48,901 nucleotides of DNA from Verrucomicrobiota bacterium (GTDB taxonomy: Bacteria; Verrucomicrobiota; Verrucomicrobiia; Opitutales; Opitutaceae). The DNA is taken from positions 1 through 48,901 of the forward strand of contig VHCY01000008.1 of the NCBI GenBank assembly GCA_016871595.1, in the 5' to 3' direction. The notes beneath the pieces were generated by a model. That model was not told where the DNA came from and ran no database searches. It saw nothing but the letters and a program-made list of their open reading frames with translations. This document shows, piece after piece, positions 8,520 through 15,895 of the stretch. A program made the position numbers and the translations under genes. Each line of letters opens with the position of its first letter. The first letter of the stretch is position 1.

Positions 8520-9078
8520 CGGGAGTCCGGATCTCATAGTCGAGCCGATTGGCCTTGAGCGCGATTTCCAGCGCGCCCCCGTCGTCCTGGCGGAGCACCA
8601 CCCGGGGCGGGGCGGCGGGATCGGGGAACCCATCCGGGTTGAAGCGGATCGCCGGCCGGTCCGCCGCGAGACCAAGCCGCTCGTCGTCCTGCTCGGAAAC
8701 CAGCTCCAGCCCGGTCACGGCCACCTCGACCCGCAGGCTCGGCTCCAAGGTGAACTCGAGGCGGCGCACCTCCCCGAGGCCACCAAAACCCGCCGCCGGC
8801 TCCACGCCGTAGACCGAGCGGACCGGATCGAACCAGACCACCACCGGCACCGCCTCGGCCGCCGCCTGGCTGCGCGCGTAATGCAGGAGGGAGAGGACCC
8901 GTTGCGCCTCCCCGCTCAGCGCCCGCCCCTTGAAGAAGGAGGCCATCCGCGGCGCCACCAGCGACGCCACGGTCAGCAGCAGCACCATCACCACGATGAG
9001 CTCCACCAGCGTGAAGCCGCGCCGCTCCGCGGAAACCCGCGGGGAACAGGCGGAGCGATCGTGAGGGAGGGCGCTCAT
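8506..9078 (-). CDS. gspH: GspH-type minor pseudopilin
   Basis: A 190-aa prepilin with a 20-residue leader, the cleavage site 'RRGFTLVELIVVMVLLLTVA' and a GspH/FimT-like beta domain. That domain includes 'LSLLHYARSQAAAEAVPVVV', the segment where GspH proteins carry the helix-to-sheet transition. It sits between gspG and gspI, the usual place. The gap to gspG upstream is 16 bases, one of the few non-overlapping junctions in this operon. Confidence 0.85.
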   Translation of the reverse strand: MSALPHDRSACSPRVSAERRGFTLVELIVVMVLLLTVASLVAPRMASFFKGRALSGEAQRVLSLLHYARSQAAAEAVPVVVWFDPVRSVYGVEPAAGFGGLGEVRRLEFTLEPSLRVEVAVTGLELVSEQDDERLGLAADRPAIRFNPDGFPDPAAPPRVVLRQDDGGALEIALKANRLDYEIRTPDARL

Positions 9079-9094
9079 CGCGCGGGCAGGCGGA

Positions 9095-9556
9095 TCAGTT
9101 CGCGGCCGCGCGGCCGTTCACGATGTCATCGGCGGTGTTCGCCTGGCCATCGGGGCCGACGGACCGCAGGTCGTATCCGGACGGATTTACCCGGCCCGGG
9201 AATTCGTACAGGTAAGGGCGACCCCACGGATCGGCCGGGATCTCGCTCTTCAGGTAGGGCCCGCGCCAGTTGGTCACGTCCGCCGGGGCCGCCACCAGCT
9301 GGTTCAGGCCGTCCTGACCCCGGGGATAGCTGCCGGTGTCCACCTCGAAGGCGTCCAGCGCCGTGCCGAAGGTCGAGATCTGGGTCTGCGCCGCCGTGAC
9401 CCGCGCCTGCTCGGTGCGGCCCGTGAATTTCGGGAGCACCAGGGAGGCCAGGATGCCGAGGATCACGAGGACCAGCAGCAGTTCGACGAGCGTGAAGGCG
9501 CCGCGGCGGGCGCCCCGGAGGGCACGGGAGTGACGGGTGGTCATACGTAAGGTCAT
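9095..9556 (-). CDS. gspG: GspG major pseudopilin
   Basis: A 153-aa major pseudopilin. The leader ends at 'RRGAFTLVELLLVLVILGI', with Glu at +5. It has the GspG-specific segments 'ALDAFEVDTGSYPRGQDGLN', 'GPYLKSEIPADPWGRPYLYE' and the C-terminal calcium-binding loop 'DLRSVGPDGQANTADD'. These pseudopilins polymerise into the T2SS piston and need calcium for stability. The ATG at 9556 is preferred to the one at 9544 because it overlaps the gspF stop by ATGA. Confidence 0.93.
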   Translation of the reverse strand: MTLRMTTRHSRALRGARRGAFTLVELLLVLVILGILASLVLPKFTGRTEQARVTAAQTQISTFGTALDAFEVDTGSYPRGQDGLNQLVAAPADVTNWRGPYLKSEIPADPWGRPYLYEFPGRVNPSGYDLRSVGPDGQANTADDIVNGRAAAN

Positions 9557-10797
9557 TTGATGTGGTCCTGCAGGGAGAAGATGGGGATCACCATCCCGAT
9601 GAAGATGGTGCCGATGAGCGCCGCGATGACGAAAAGCATCACCGGCTCCGCGAGGGCCACGACCGCCTTCAGCTGGCGGTCGAGGTCGCCCTCGGTGGTG
9701 TTGGCGATGCGGAGCAGCTCGGCGTCCAGCTTGCCGCTCTCCTCGGCCACGGAGATCATCTCGACGATCGCCCCGGGGAACAGGGCCCGGTTCTGGGCGA
9801 GGCTCTTGCCCAGCGCCTTGCCCTCCTTCACCCGGTCGATCGACTCCGCCACCGCATCGACCAAAATCTGGTTGCCGATCGAGCGCCGCGCGACGTTGAG
9901 GGCGCTGATCAGGGGCACGCCCGCGCCCAGCAGGGTGCCCAGCATCCGGCAGAAACGGGCCATCGCGAACTGGGCCAGCAACGGGCCCAGCGTGGGCACG
10001 CGGAGGATCCAGCCCTCCCACGCCCGGCGGCCCTGCGGGGAACGGAACCAGTGCCGCGCCGAGATGGCCCCCACCGCCAGCCCGGCGGCCAGGAACAGGC
10101 CGTAGCCGCGCACGGCGTCACTCACCCCCACGATCATCCGGGTGATCAGGGGCAGCTCCGCGTTGAACCCCTGGAACACCAGCTGGAACCGCGGGATGAA
10201 GAAGACCAGCAGGAAGATCAGCACGCCCAGGGCCAGCACCAGCAGGATCGCCGGGTACATCAGCGCCGTCGCCACCTTCCCCTTGAGCTCCTTTTCCCGC
10301 GACTGGAAGTCCGCGATCTGGGCGAGCACCACGTCGAGGAAACCACTGGCCTCCCCCGCCTCGACCATCGCGACATAAACCCTCGGAAAGGTCTCGGGCG
10401 AACGGGCCATCGCGTCCGACAGCGGCATCCCGTCGATCACTAGGTCGTGCAGTTCCTTCCACTTCGCCTTCGCCGCCGGCTCCGCCGCCTCGCGGTGGAT
10501 GATCACCAGGGCGCGGCTAAACGGCACCCCCGCCGCCAGCAGGCTCGACAGCAGCCGCGTGAAGTTCTCCAAGGCCCGCGCGGAAATCTTGTTCCCGCCG
10601 CCGAGCGACAGACGCAACCCCGGGCCCGCCCCGACCTTGGCGCCGCCGCCCGCGCCACCCGGGGCCTCCCCCAAACGAACCGGCCGTAGCGCCCGGCCTT
10701 CCACCAACCGCAAAGCCTCCTGCCGGTTCGGAGCCTCGATCAGGCCTTCGACCGCCACGCCATCCGGCTGCAGGGCTTTGTAGGCGAACTGGGGCAT
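9553..10797 (-). CDS. gspF: GspF inner-membrane platform protein
   Basis: A 414-aa polytopic protein of normal GspF length. It starts 'MPQFAYKALQPDGVAVEG', the conserved GspF opening. It has two GspF repeats, each followed by membrane helices ('ALMYPAILLVLALGVLIFLL' and 'MLFVIAALIGTIFIGMVIPI'), and the conserved 'GVPFSRAL' and 'GVPLISALNVARR' segments. It forms the inner-membrane rotor/platform with the GspE ATPase. It lies 7 bases downstream of gspE. Confidence 0.93.
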   Translation of the reverse strand: MPQFAYKALQPDGVAVEGLIEAPNRQEALRLVEGRALRPVRLGEAPGGAGGGAKVGAGPGLRLSLGGGNKISARALENFTRLLSSLLAAGVPFSRALVIIHREAAEPAAKAKWKELHDLVIDGMPLSDAMARSPETFPRVYVAMVEAGEASGFLDVVLAQIADFQSREKELKGKVATALMYPAILLVLALGVLIFLLVFFIPRFQLVFQGFNAELPLITRMIVGVSDAVRGYGLFLAAGLAVGAISARHWFRSPQGRRAWEGWILRVPTLGPLLAQFAMARFCRMLGTLLGAGVPLISALNVARRSIGNQILVDAVAESIDRVKEGKALGKSLAQNRALFPGAIVEMISVAEESGKLDAELLRIANTTEGDLDRQLKAVVALAEPVMLFVIAALIGTIFIGMVIPIFSLQDHIK

Positions 10798-10804
10798 CGT
10801 CGGT

Positions 10805-12517
10805 TCAGGACCCCGCCGGGGCCTTCGCCGCGCGCGGGTCCTCCTCGTGGACCGTCGTCACGCTCAGGATCTCCTCAATCGTGGTCCGGCCCTCGCGCAC
10901 CAGCCGGCGGCCATCCTCCGCGAGGGTGGTCATCCCCGCCCGCCGCGCCGCGTCGCGGATCACGTCCGTGGAGGCATTCTGGAGGATCAGCTGGCGGATC
11001 TCGTTAGTGGTGTCCATCGATTCGAAGATCGCCTGCCGCCCGTGGAACCCCGTCTGGCGGCAATCGCGGCACCCCACCGCCCGGTAGATCGGGGTCTCGT
11101 CCGGGATGCCGATGCGGCCCCGGTACGCCCGCGCCGCCGGCGAATCGTCCACCGCCTTGCACTTCGGGCACAGCAGCCGCACCAGCCGCTGCGCCAGCAC
11201 CGCCTCCAAGGACGAGGCCACCAGGTAGGGCTCGACGCCCATATCCACCAGCCGCGTCAGCGCGCCCGGCGCATCGTTGGTGTGGAGCGTCGAGAAGACC
11301 AGATGGCCCGTCAGGGAGGCCTGGACCGCGATCTGCGCCGTCTCCTGGTCGCGGATCTCGCCGATCAGGATCACGTCGGGATCGTGGCGCAGGATGGACC
11401 GCAACCCGCGCGCGAAGGTCAGCCCGGACTTCTCGGAGACCTGGATCTGGTTCACCCCCCGCAACTGGTACTCGATCGGATCCTCGATGGTGACGATCTT
11501 CCGCTCCGCGTCGTTGATCTCCTGCAGGGCGGTGTAGAGCGTGGAAGTCTTGCCGCTGCCGGTAGGGCCCGTGACCAGCACGATGCCGTGCGGCAGCTCC
11601 AGCACCCGGCGCAGGCACGTGTACTCGCGCTCGTGCATCCCGAGGTCGCGGACGCCGCGCAGGGCCGAATTCTGCCGCAGCAGGCGCATCACCACCGCCT
11701 CGCCGTGCAGCATCGGGATGATCGAGACGCGGATGTCGACCTCGGCGGACTCGATCCGGACCTTGATGCGGCCGTCCTGCGGCAGGCGCTTCTCCGCGAT
11801 GTTCAGATGGCTGAGGATCTTCACCCGCGCCACGATCGCCGGCTGGAACTTCTTGATCTGCGCCGGCACCGGCACCTCCTGCAGCACGCCGTCGATCCGG
11901 TAGCGGATCCGCAACTCCTCCTCGAAGGGCTCCAGGTGAATGTCGGAAGCCCGCAGCTCGATCGCGTCCTTCAGGACCTGGTTGACGAAACGGATGATGG
12001 AGGCGTCCTCCGCCGCCTCGTCGAGGTTGGTCCCGGCGGCCGCGTTCTCGTCCACCACCTGCAGGCCGCCCTCCTCCTCGAGGGAGCCGATCGTGTCGGC
12101 GCCCACTCCCAGCCGTTTCTTCATCTCCCGCTGGATCGCCTCCGCGGGAGCCAGCACCGGCCGCAGGCGCAGTCCCGTGAGGGCCCGCAGCCCGTCCAAA
12201 CCCTGGGGGTCGAACAGGCGGCTGGTCGCCACCTCGATCTGATGGTCGATCCGCCGCAGCGGCAGCAGTTCGTCCCGGAGCAGCAGGCGCGCCGGAAACA
12301 GCGCCAGGACCTGCGTGTCCGGCTCGAGCTCATCCAGCCGGGTGAACGGCACCCCGTACTCGCGGGCCACCCAGCGCAGGACCGCCTCCTCCCCGGTTTC
12401 CGGCGCCCCGGGCTGGCGCAGATAGGCACGGGCGTCCGCCTCGGTCAATTGGCGGGCGGCCACCATCCGGGCCAACGGCTCGGGCATGGCGGCGGAGGGG
12501 GAGGAGGAGGCAACCAC
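10805..12517 (-). CDS. gspE: GspE secretion ATPase
   Basis: A 570-aa cytoplasmic hexameric ATPase that powers pseudopilus assembly. The N1E-type domain is at about 20-140. The ATPase core has Walker A 'GPTGSGKTS' (317-325), Asp box 'IEDPIEYQLRGVNQ', Walker B 'LIGEIRDQETA' (384-394), His box 'GHLVFSTLHTNDAPGAL', and a zinc-binding tetracysteine at C450, C453, C483 and C486. The start is uncertain: a GTG at 12517 lies 6 bases after the upstream stop, while an ATG at 12487 (MPEPLARM) gives a 10-residue shorter protein. Confidence 0.93.
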   Translation of the reverse strand: MVASSSPSAAMPEPLARMVAARQLTEADARAYLRQPGAPETGEEAVLRWVAREYGVPFTRLDELEPDTQVLALFPARLLLRDELLPLRRIDHQIEVATSRLFDPQGLDGLRALTGLRLRPVLAPAEAIQREMKKRLGVGADTIGSLEEEGGLQVVDENAAAGTNLDEAAEDASIIRFVNQVLKDAIELRASDIHLEPFEEELRIRYRIDGVLQEVPVPAQIKKFQPAIVARVKILSHLNIAEKRLPQDGRIKVRIESAEVDIRVSIIPMLHGEAVVMRLLRQNSALRGVRDLGMHEREYTCLRRVLELPHGIVLVTGPTGSGKTSTLYTALQEINDAERKIVTIEDPIEYQLRGVNQIQVSEKSGLTFARGLRSILRHDPDVILIGEIRDQETAQIAVQASLTGHLVFSTLHTNDAPGALTRLVDMGVEPYLVASSLEAVLAQRLVRLLCPKCKAVDDSPAARAYRGRIGIPDETPIYRAVGCRDCRQTGFHGRQAIFESMDTTNEIRQLILQNASTDVIRDAARRAGMTTLAEDGRRLVREGRTTIEEILSVTTVHEEDPRAAKAPAGS

Positions 12518-12523
12518 GGTGAA

Positions 12524-13141
12524 TCAGGGCAGCAACCCGGCCATCACCGCCATCGCTTCCTGGCGCATCGTGAGCACGGCGCGCAATTCCTCCTGGGCGC
12601 GGGCGAGCTTCGCCTCGCTGTCCTTGCGCTGGTCGCGCAGGCGATCCAACCGGGACTTGATCTCGGCATCGGGCAACTTGTCCCGCAGCGCGCTCGCCAG
12701 CGCGGTCATTTCGGCGGAGCCCCCGCCCGGGCGGGAACCTCCCCGGCCGCTCCCGCCCTCCTCGCGGCCCGAACCGCCGGGACCACCGCCGCCACCGGGA
12801 CCGCGGCCCATCATCATTCCCATTCCCGGACCGCCGGGCGCACTGCGCCGCAGTTCCGCCACCTTGGTGATCCGCTCGGAAATCAGCTTCCACTCCTCGT
12901 CGTCCTTGACCTCCATCCGCTCACGGAGGCCGGCCAGCATCCGGGCCTGCATCTCCTGCGGATTGAAGCCCCCGCGATCCCCGCCGCGGTCTCCGCCTCC
13001 TTCACCACCCCGGCGACGGCGGTCCTCGCCCCCACCCGGGGCATTCTGCGCGGAAACAACGGTGGCTTGCAACGAGGCAACGACCAGCGGCAGCACCGCC
13101 AGACGGACAGAACGGGAGCACACTCGGGGATGGGTTTTCAT
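12524..13141 (-). CDS. Exported Gly-rich helical protein of unknown function, first gene of the T2SS operon
   Basis: A 205-aa protein I do not recognise. It has a signal peptide (basic start MKTHPRVCSRSVR, hydrophobic core, cut after 'VVSA'), a Gly/Arg-rich stretch, and a helical segment ('MLAGLRERMEVKDDEEWKLI'). A Gly/Met-rich linker follows, then a second helical segment rich in charged residues ('SRLDRLRDQRKDSEAKLARA') that may form a coiled coil. The layout loosely recalls periplasmic Spy/CpxP-type helical proteins, but I see no LTxxQ motif. It lies 6-36 bases ahead of gspE and is probably co-transcribed. The ATG at 13141 is chosen for the signal peptide. Confidence 0.65.
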   Translation of the reverse strand: MKTHPRVCSRSVRLAVLPLVVASLQATVVSAQNAPGGGEDRRRRGGEGGGDRGGDRGGFNPQEMQARMLAGLRERMEVKDDEEWKLISERITKVAELRRSAPGGPGMGMMMGRGPGGGGGPGGSGREEGGSGRGGSRPGGGSAEMTALASALRDKLPDAEIKSRLDRLRDQRKDSEAKLARAQEELRAVLTMRQEAMAVMAGLLP

Positions 13142-13528
13142 CGGGATTCGGACCGGATTGACGCAGCCCAGCGGACAGGGTTGCAGCGCGCCAAGGCTGA
13201 CCGGCAAAACATCCCGCGCCGCGCATCCCTTGCCCAAAAACCCCGGTCCGGACGGGCAAATTTTGCCCACTCACGACTCGGCGTCAGCCCTAGGGTTAGC
13301 CCCGGCCAGACGGAGCCGGCCCCTCCACGTCCAACTAAGTAGCCGGACCTCCGGGGGATCAGAGAAAGTACGGTCGCCTAGGAGCGTGCGCCAGCGAGCG
13401 CGGACGACCAACCTCCCCGCATGCCGCTCCCGCGTATGGCCCACTCGCCCGCCTCGCCTGCCCTGATCCCGCCCGCGGTCGTGACATCAGGATTGGCATT
13501 CCCGCGCTTATCTCCAAAGTCTTGCACC
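13142..13528. other. Intergenic region upstream of the T2SS operon
   Basis: A 387-base region between divergently read genes. I see no convincing coding sequence. It holds a 7+7 palindrome GGGCAAAtTTTGCCC at 13254-13268 and one copy of an 11-base word, ACTAAGTAGCC, at 13334-13344 that recurs at 14298-14308. The promoter of the minus-strand T2SS operon must lie here unless transcription enters from further away; I cannot place its -35/-10 elements with confidence. Confidence 0.5.
13254..13268. promoter_or_regulatory. Palindrome, possible operator of the T2SS operon
   Basis: The sequence GGGCAAAtTTTGCCC is a perfect 7-base inverted repeat around a single T. It lies about 113 bases upstream of the first T2SS operon start codon (13141). 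A related TTGCCC word lies nearby at about 13230. A dimeric regulator site is a reasonable guess; the protein is unknown. Confidence 0.3.
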
Positions 13529-13935
13529 ATGAACCTCTGCCTCCCGCTGCCGCTCGCGCTCGCCTCCCTTCTCGTCGTCCTCCCGGCCGCAGCGCGCTGA
13601 TCGCCGGCTTCGTGGTCGCGGGCAACACTCCCGCCACGGTGCTGGTCCGGGCCGTCGGGCCCGCCCTCGCGGCTTTCGGCGTCGATGACGCCGCCGGGGA
13701 TCCGAAACTCGAGATGTTCCGCGGCACCACCTTCCTCGCCGAAAACAACGACTGGAACGGCGACCGCCAGGTGGCCGCGCTGGCCGCCAGCGTCGGCGCC
13801 TTCCCCCTGCCCCTCAATGGCAGCAAGGACGCCGTCCTGCTGCTGACCCTGCCGCCCGGCACGTACACGGCTCAGACGATCGATACCGACCGTCGCGGAG
13901 GTTCCGCCCTTCTCGAGGTCTACGAGATCCGCTGA
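13529..13935 (+). pseudogene. Frameshifted exported single-domain surface protein
   Basis: The ATG at 13529 opens a clean signal peptide, MNLCLPLPLALASLLVVLP, ending 'AAAR' and then TGA at 13598. In the neighbouring frame from about 13596 a complete beta-sandwich-type domain continues to 13935 ('LIAGFVVAGNTPATVLVRAV' ... 'GGSALLEVYEIR'). I recognise this domain from the C-terminal parts of large surface proteins of Verrucomicrobia. One extra base before T13598 would join the two parts as 'AAAR-x-IAGFVV'. Read as it stands the gene is broken. A sequencing error is an equally good explanation. A TTG start at 13522 would read the domain but without a signal peptide. Confidence 0.6.
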
Positions 13936-13959
13936 CCCACGGCCTCGTCGCGGGCAGCG

Positions 13960-13991
13960 GCTGACCGGATCACGCCGCGGATCCGGTCAGC
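13960..13991. terminator. Perfect hairpin between convergent genes
   Basis: GCTGACCGGATC (13960-13971) pairs perfectly over 12 bases with GATCCGGTCAGC (13980-13991) around an 8-base loop. It sits between the plus-strand surface-domain gene and the minus-strand small membrane gene ending at 14005, as expected for a shared bidirectional terminator. There is no U-tract. Confidence 0.6.
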
Positions 13992-14004
13992 GCACCGCGC
14001 ACCG

Positions 14005-14241
14005 TCAGGAGGCGACGAAAACGCCCCCGCCAACCTTCTGCGTCCCCGCGGTCGGCCGCCCCGCGGGGGTCGCCACCACCACGCTTACGACCGGAGGCTG
14101 GTCAGCCAGCCCCCCGCTCGTCTGCGGGTGAAATCCATTGGCATCCTCATAGCCCCCAGGGGCATTCCGGACCGCCGTCACAGTAACCAAGGTGGCCAGC
14201 ACGGCCACCGCACCTAACCCCAGGAGTAGGATTGTCATCAT
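14005..14241 (-). CDS. Small single-pass membrane protein, unknown function
   Basis: A 78-aa open frame starting ATGATG. It has one N-terminal membrane helix ('ILLLGLGAVAVLATLVTVTA') and a polar tail ('GGYEDANGFHPQTSGG ... VVSVVVATPAGRP'). I recognise no family. A convergent hairpin directly downstream and an upstream region with a repeated 11-base word (14298-14308) make a real gene plausible. It could instead be a chance frame in GC-rich DNA. Confidence 0.45.
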   Translation of the reverse strand: MMTILLLGLGAVAVLATLVTVTAVRNAPGGYEDANGFHPQTSGGLADQPPVVSVVVATPAGRPTAGTQKVGGGVFVAS

Positions 14242-14297
14242 TTGGGTAAGTTCGGGCGACTTTCACCCGTCCGCCTCGGCACCAACACCGCCCGCGG

Positions 14298-14308
14298 ACT
14301 AAGTAGCC
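14298..14308. repeat. Second copy of the 11-base word ACTAAGTAGCC
   Basis: ACTAAGTAGCC occurs here and at 13334-13344, both intergenic, in the same orientation, and both upstream of minus-strand genes. The core CTAAGTAG is partly palindromic (CTA..TAG). A related GCTACCTAGG lies at 19362-19371 ahead of a histidine kinase gene. This copy is 57 bases before the start of the small membrane gene. Confidence 0.35.
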
Positions 14309-14342
14309 ACCCCCGAGAACAAACGCTTTACTCACCTTTCCA

Positions 14343-14369
14343 ATTATGCAAATTAAAAATGCATTATGC
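14343..14369 (+). promoter_or_regulatory. Direct repeat with dyad at the start of the HTH gene, possible autoregulatory operator
   Basis: ATTATGC occurs at 14343-14349 and again at 14363-14369, exactly 20 bases apart, which puts both on the same face of the helix. Between and across them ATGCA (14346-14350) and TGCAT (14360-14364) form an inverted repeat. The stretch is strikingly AT-rich for this genome, and the second copy covers the start codon (14366) of an HTH protein. Autoregulation is inferred from position only. Confidence 0.4.
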
Positions 14370-14740
14370 GCCCCAAAACGATCCCCGAGCTCCGCCAGGA
14401 GATCCAGGCATCAGCCAAACTCCAGGCTGACTCGCAGGGGGCAATTTCAACGCTTATTGGGCTCAATCAGGCCACGGTCTCCCGCATTCTGCGGGGTAAG
14501 TTCAAACGCCGCTCAAAAGCGGTCGACAAGGTGCTTAACTATGCAGGTATTTCCTGCATTACCGAATGCCCCCTGCCCCCGTTTGAGGTCACGGTGACGC
14601 AGTTGGAGAAGCTGGCTGCCGCCCACTCCCCCAACGGCCGCCATGCCGCCAAGTTGATCCGGCTGGCAGCCGAATTACTGGAGTCCAGCCTGCCCCCCCC
14701 GAGCGAGGAATCGATGCCCGAGGCTCAGCCCGCGACCTGA
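14366..14740 (+). CDS. Small HTH DNA-binding protein
   Basis: A 124-aa protein. Its N-terminal half has a Cro/CI-type helix-turn-helix ('GAISTLIGLNQATVSRILRG' at about residues 25-44), followed by a basic stretch 'KFKRRSKAVDKVL'. The C-terminal half is helical ('FEVTVTQLEKLAAAHSPNGR', 'HAAKLIRLAAELLESS') and ends in a disordered acidic/Pro tail. No enzyme domain is seen. It may bind the repeat that covers its own start codon. Its target is otherwise unknown. Its stop codon lies inside a convergent terminator shared with the VanZ-like gene. Confidence 0.7.
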   Translation: MRPKTIPELRQEIQASAKLQADSQGAISTLIGLNQATVSRILRGKFKRRSKAVDKVLNYAGISCITECPLPPFEVTVTQLEKLAAAHSPNGRHAAKLIRLAAELLESSLPPPSEESMPEAQPAT

Positions 14741-14745
14741 GCCTC
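14720..14745. terminator. Convergent terminator hairpin overlapping a stop codon
   Basis: GAGGCTCAG (14720-14728) pairs perfectly with CTGAGCCTC (14737-14745) around an 8-base loop. The hairpin contains the HTH gene's TGA and sits 7 bases before the end of the convergent VanZ-like gene. It lacks a long U-tract. Confidence 0.6.
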
Positions 14746-14752
14746 GCTCAGG

Positions 14753-15865
14753 TTAGTGCCCATTGAGTCGAGGGCCCCAGCGTGCCGCCACCGCCCCCAA
14801 AAGCCCCCCCAAGATAGAACCCAACCCGTTGCAGGCCAGATCAATGGCGGACGAAACCCGTTCCGGCAGCCAAATCTGGCCGGTCTCGATCATCAGGCTC
14901 AGGAGCAGCCCGCTGGCGAGGACGCCCAGCCAGCGGAGAGCGAGCCCGGCCCGCCCCCAGGCGAGCCACGCCAGCACCCCCACCGGCAGAAAGCCCAGCA
15001 CGTTCACCACCAAATCGCGGGCGTCGCGGCGCCAGACCTGCCCGAGATCCCAGCTCCCGACCAACGCGAGCTTGTGCGGCACCGCGTAAACCCTCGGCAA
15101 CTCCAGCCAGACGCCCGGCGCCCGGCCGCCCGCCATCCGCCCGCGGCCCTCGTTCAGGGCAAAAAAAGCCGCCATCCCGCTCGACGCTCCCCAGCCCTCC
15201 ACTTCCCGGCGCTCCCACTCACGCTGCCGGCCAACGACCTGCTCGGCAGTCCGCGGCCCACGCCCCACCCCCAAACTGCGAAATTCGCCGCGCCAACCCC
15301 GTTTCCCCTCCGGCGCATCCCCCAGCACCCATTGTCCCCGCCACGCCTCCGGATCCACCCGGAACTCCGCGGATCGCCGGCGCAGGATCCCATCGACGTA
15401 GATCCGGGTTTCAGTCTCCTCCAGGACCAGCGTGACCAAATGCGGCCGCCCGTCCGCCACGGTCGTCCCGATCTCCCGAATGCCCCGCGGGGCGCTAGGA
15501 GCCGGAATCCATAACAGCAGGTCCGACTTCCACTGGCAGACCGACAGTTTTGCCGGCAACCACCCATCGTGGAGCGTCAGCACCTGTTGCAGCGCGGGCA
15601 CCGCCTGCGGCGAGGCCACGAGCTCAAACTCGATCCAAACGCCCCCGGGCGCGGCCGGCAGGACTGCCGGCGGGAGCGGCGGCAACAACGCCAGCGAGGG
15701 CGGATGGAACTCCAAGCCAGGGCCATCCCGACGCCACTGCACGCGGTTGTCCGGCCAAGGCTGCCAAGGCCACCATCCGATCGCCAGATAGGCGCCGGCG
15801 ATGAGACCAAGCCCCCACCAAGCCAGCCGGCGCAGTTGCGGGCCGGAAGCGGGGGTGGGCTGCAC
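14753..15865 (-). CDS. VanZ-like membrane protein with an extracytoplasmic LamG-like domain
   Basis: A 370-aa protein. A membrane helix lies at about 10-27 ('LAWWGLGLIAGAYLAIGWWP'). A beta-rich domain at about 45-255 resembles a concanavalin/LamG fold ('GGVWIEFELVASPQAVPALQ', 'HLVTLVLEETETRIYVDGIL', 'ALNEGRGRM'). The C-terminal part has three or four helices with VanZ-type motifs ('DLVVNVLGFLPVGVLAWLAW', 'LSLMIETGQIWLPERVSSAI', 'DLACNGLGSILGGLLGAVAA'). VanZ is associated with teicoplanin resistance in Gram-positive bacteria, but most VanZ-like proteins have no known role. The LamG-like part could bind a surface glycan. It is transcribed alone or with trmL upstream (30-base gap). Confidence 0.75.
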   Translation of the reverse strand: MQPTPASGPQLRRLAWWGLGLIAGAYLAIGWWPWQPWPDNRVQWRRDGPGLEFHPPSLALLPPLPPAVLPAAPGGVWIEFELVASPQAVPALQQVLTLHDGWLPAKLSVCQWKSDLLLWIPAPSAPRGIREIGTTVADGRPHLVTLVLEETETRIYVDGILRRRSAEFRVDPEAWRGQWVLGDAPEGKRGWRGEFRSLGVGRGPRTAEQVVGRQREWERREVEGWGASSGMAAFFALNEGRGRMAGGRAPGVWLELPRVYAVPHKLALVGSWDLGQVWRRDARDLVVNVLGFLPVGVLAWLAWGRAGLALRWLGVLASGLLLSLMIETGQIWLPERVSSAIDLACNGLGSILGGLLGAVAARWGPRLNGH

Positions 15866-15895
15866 CGGGCGATCCTGCCCGGCGCCCCGGCGAGG

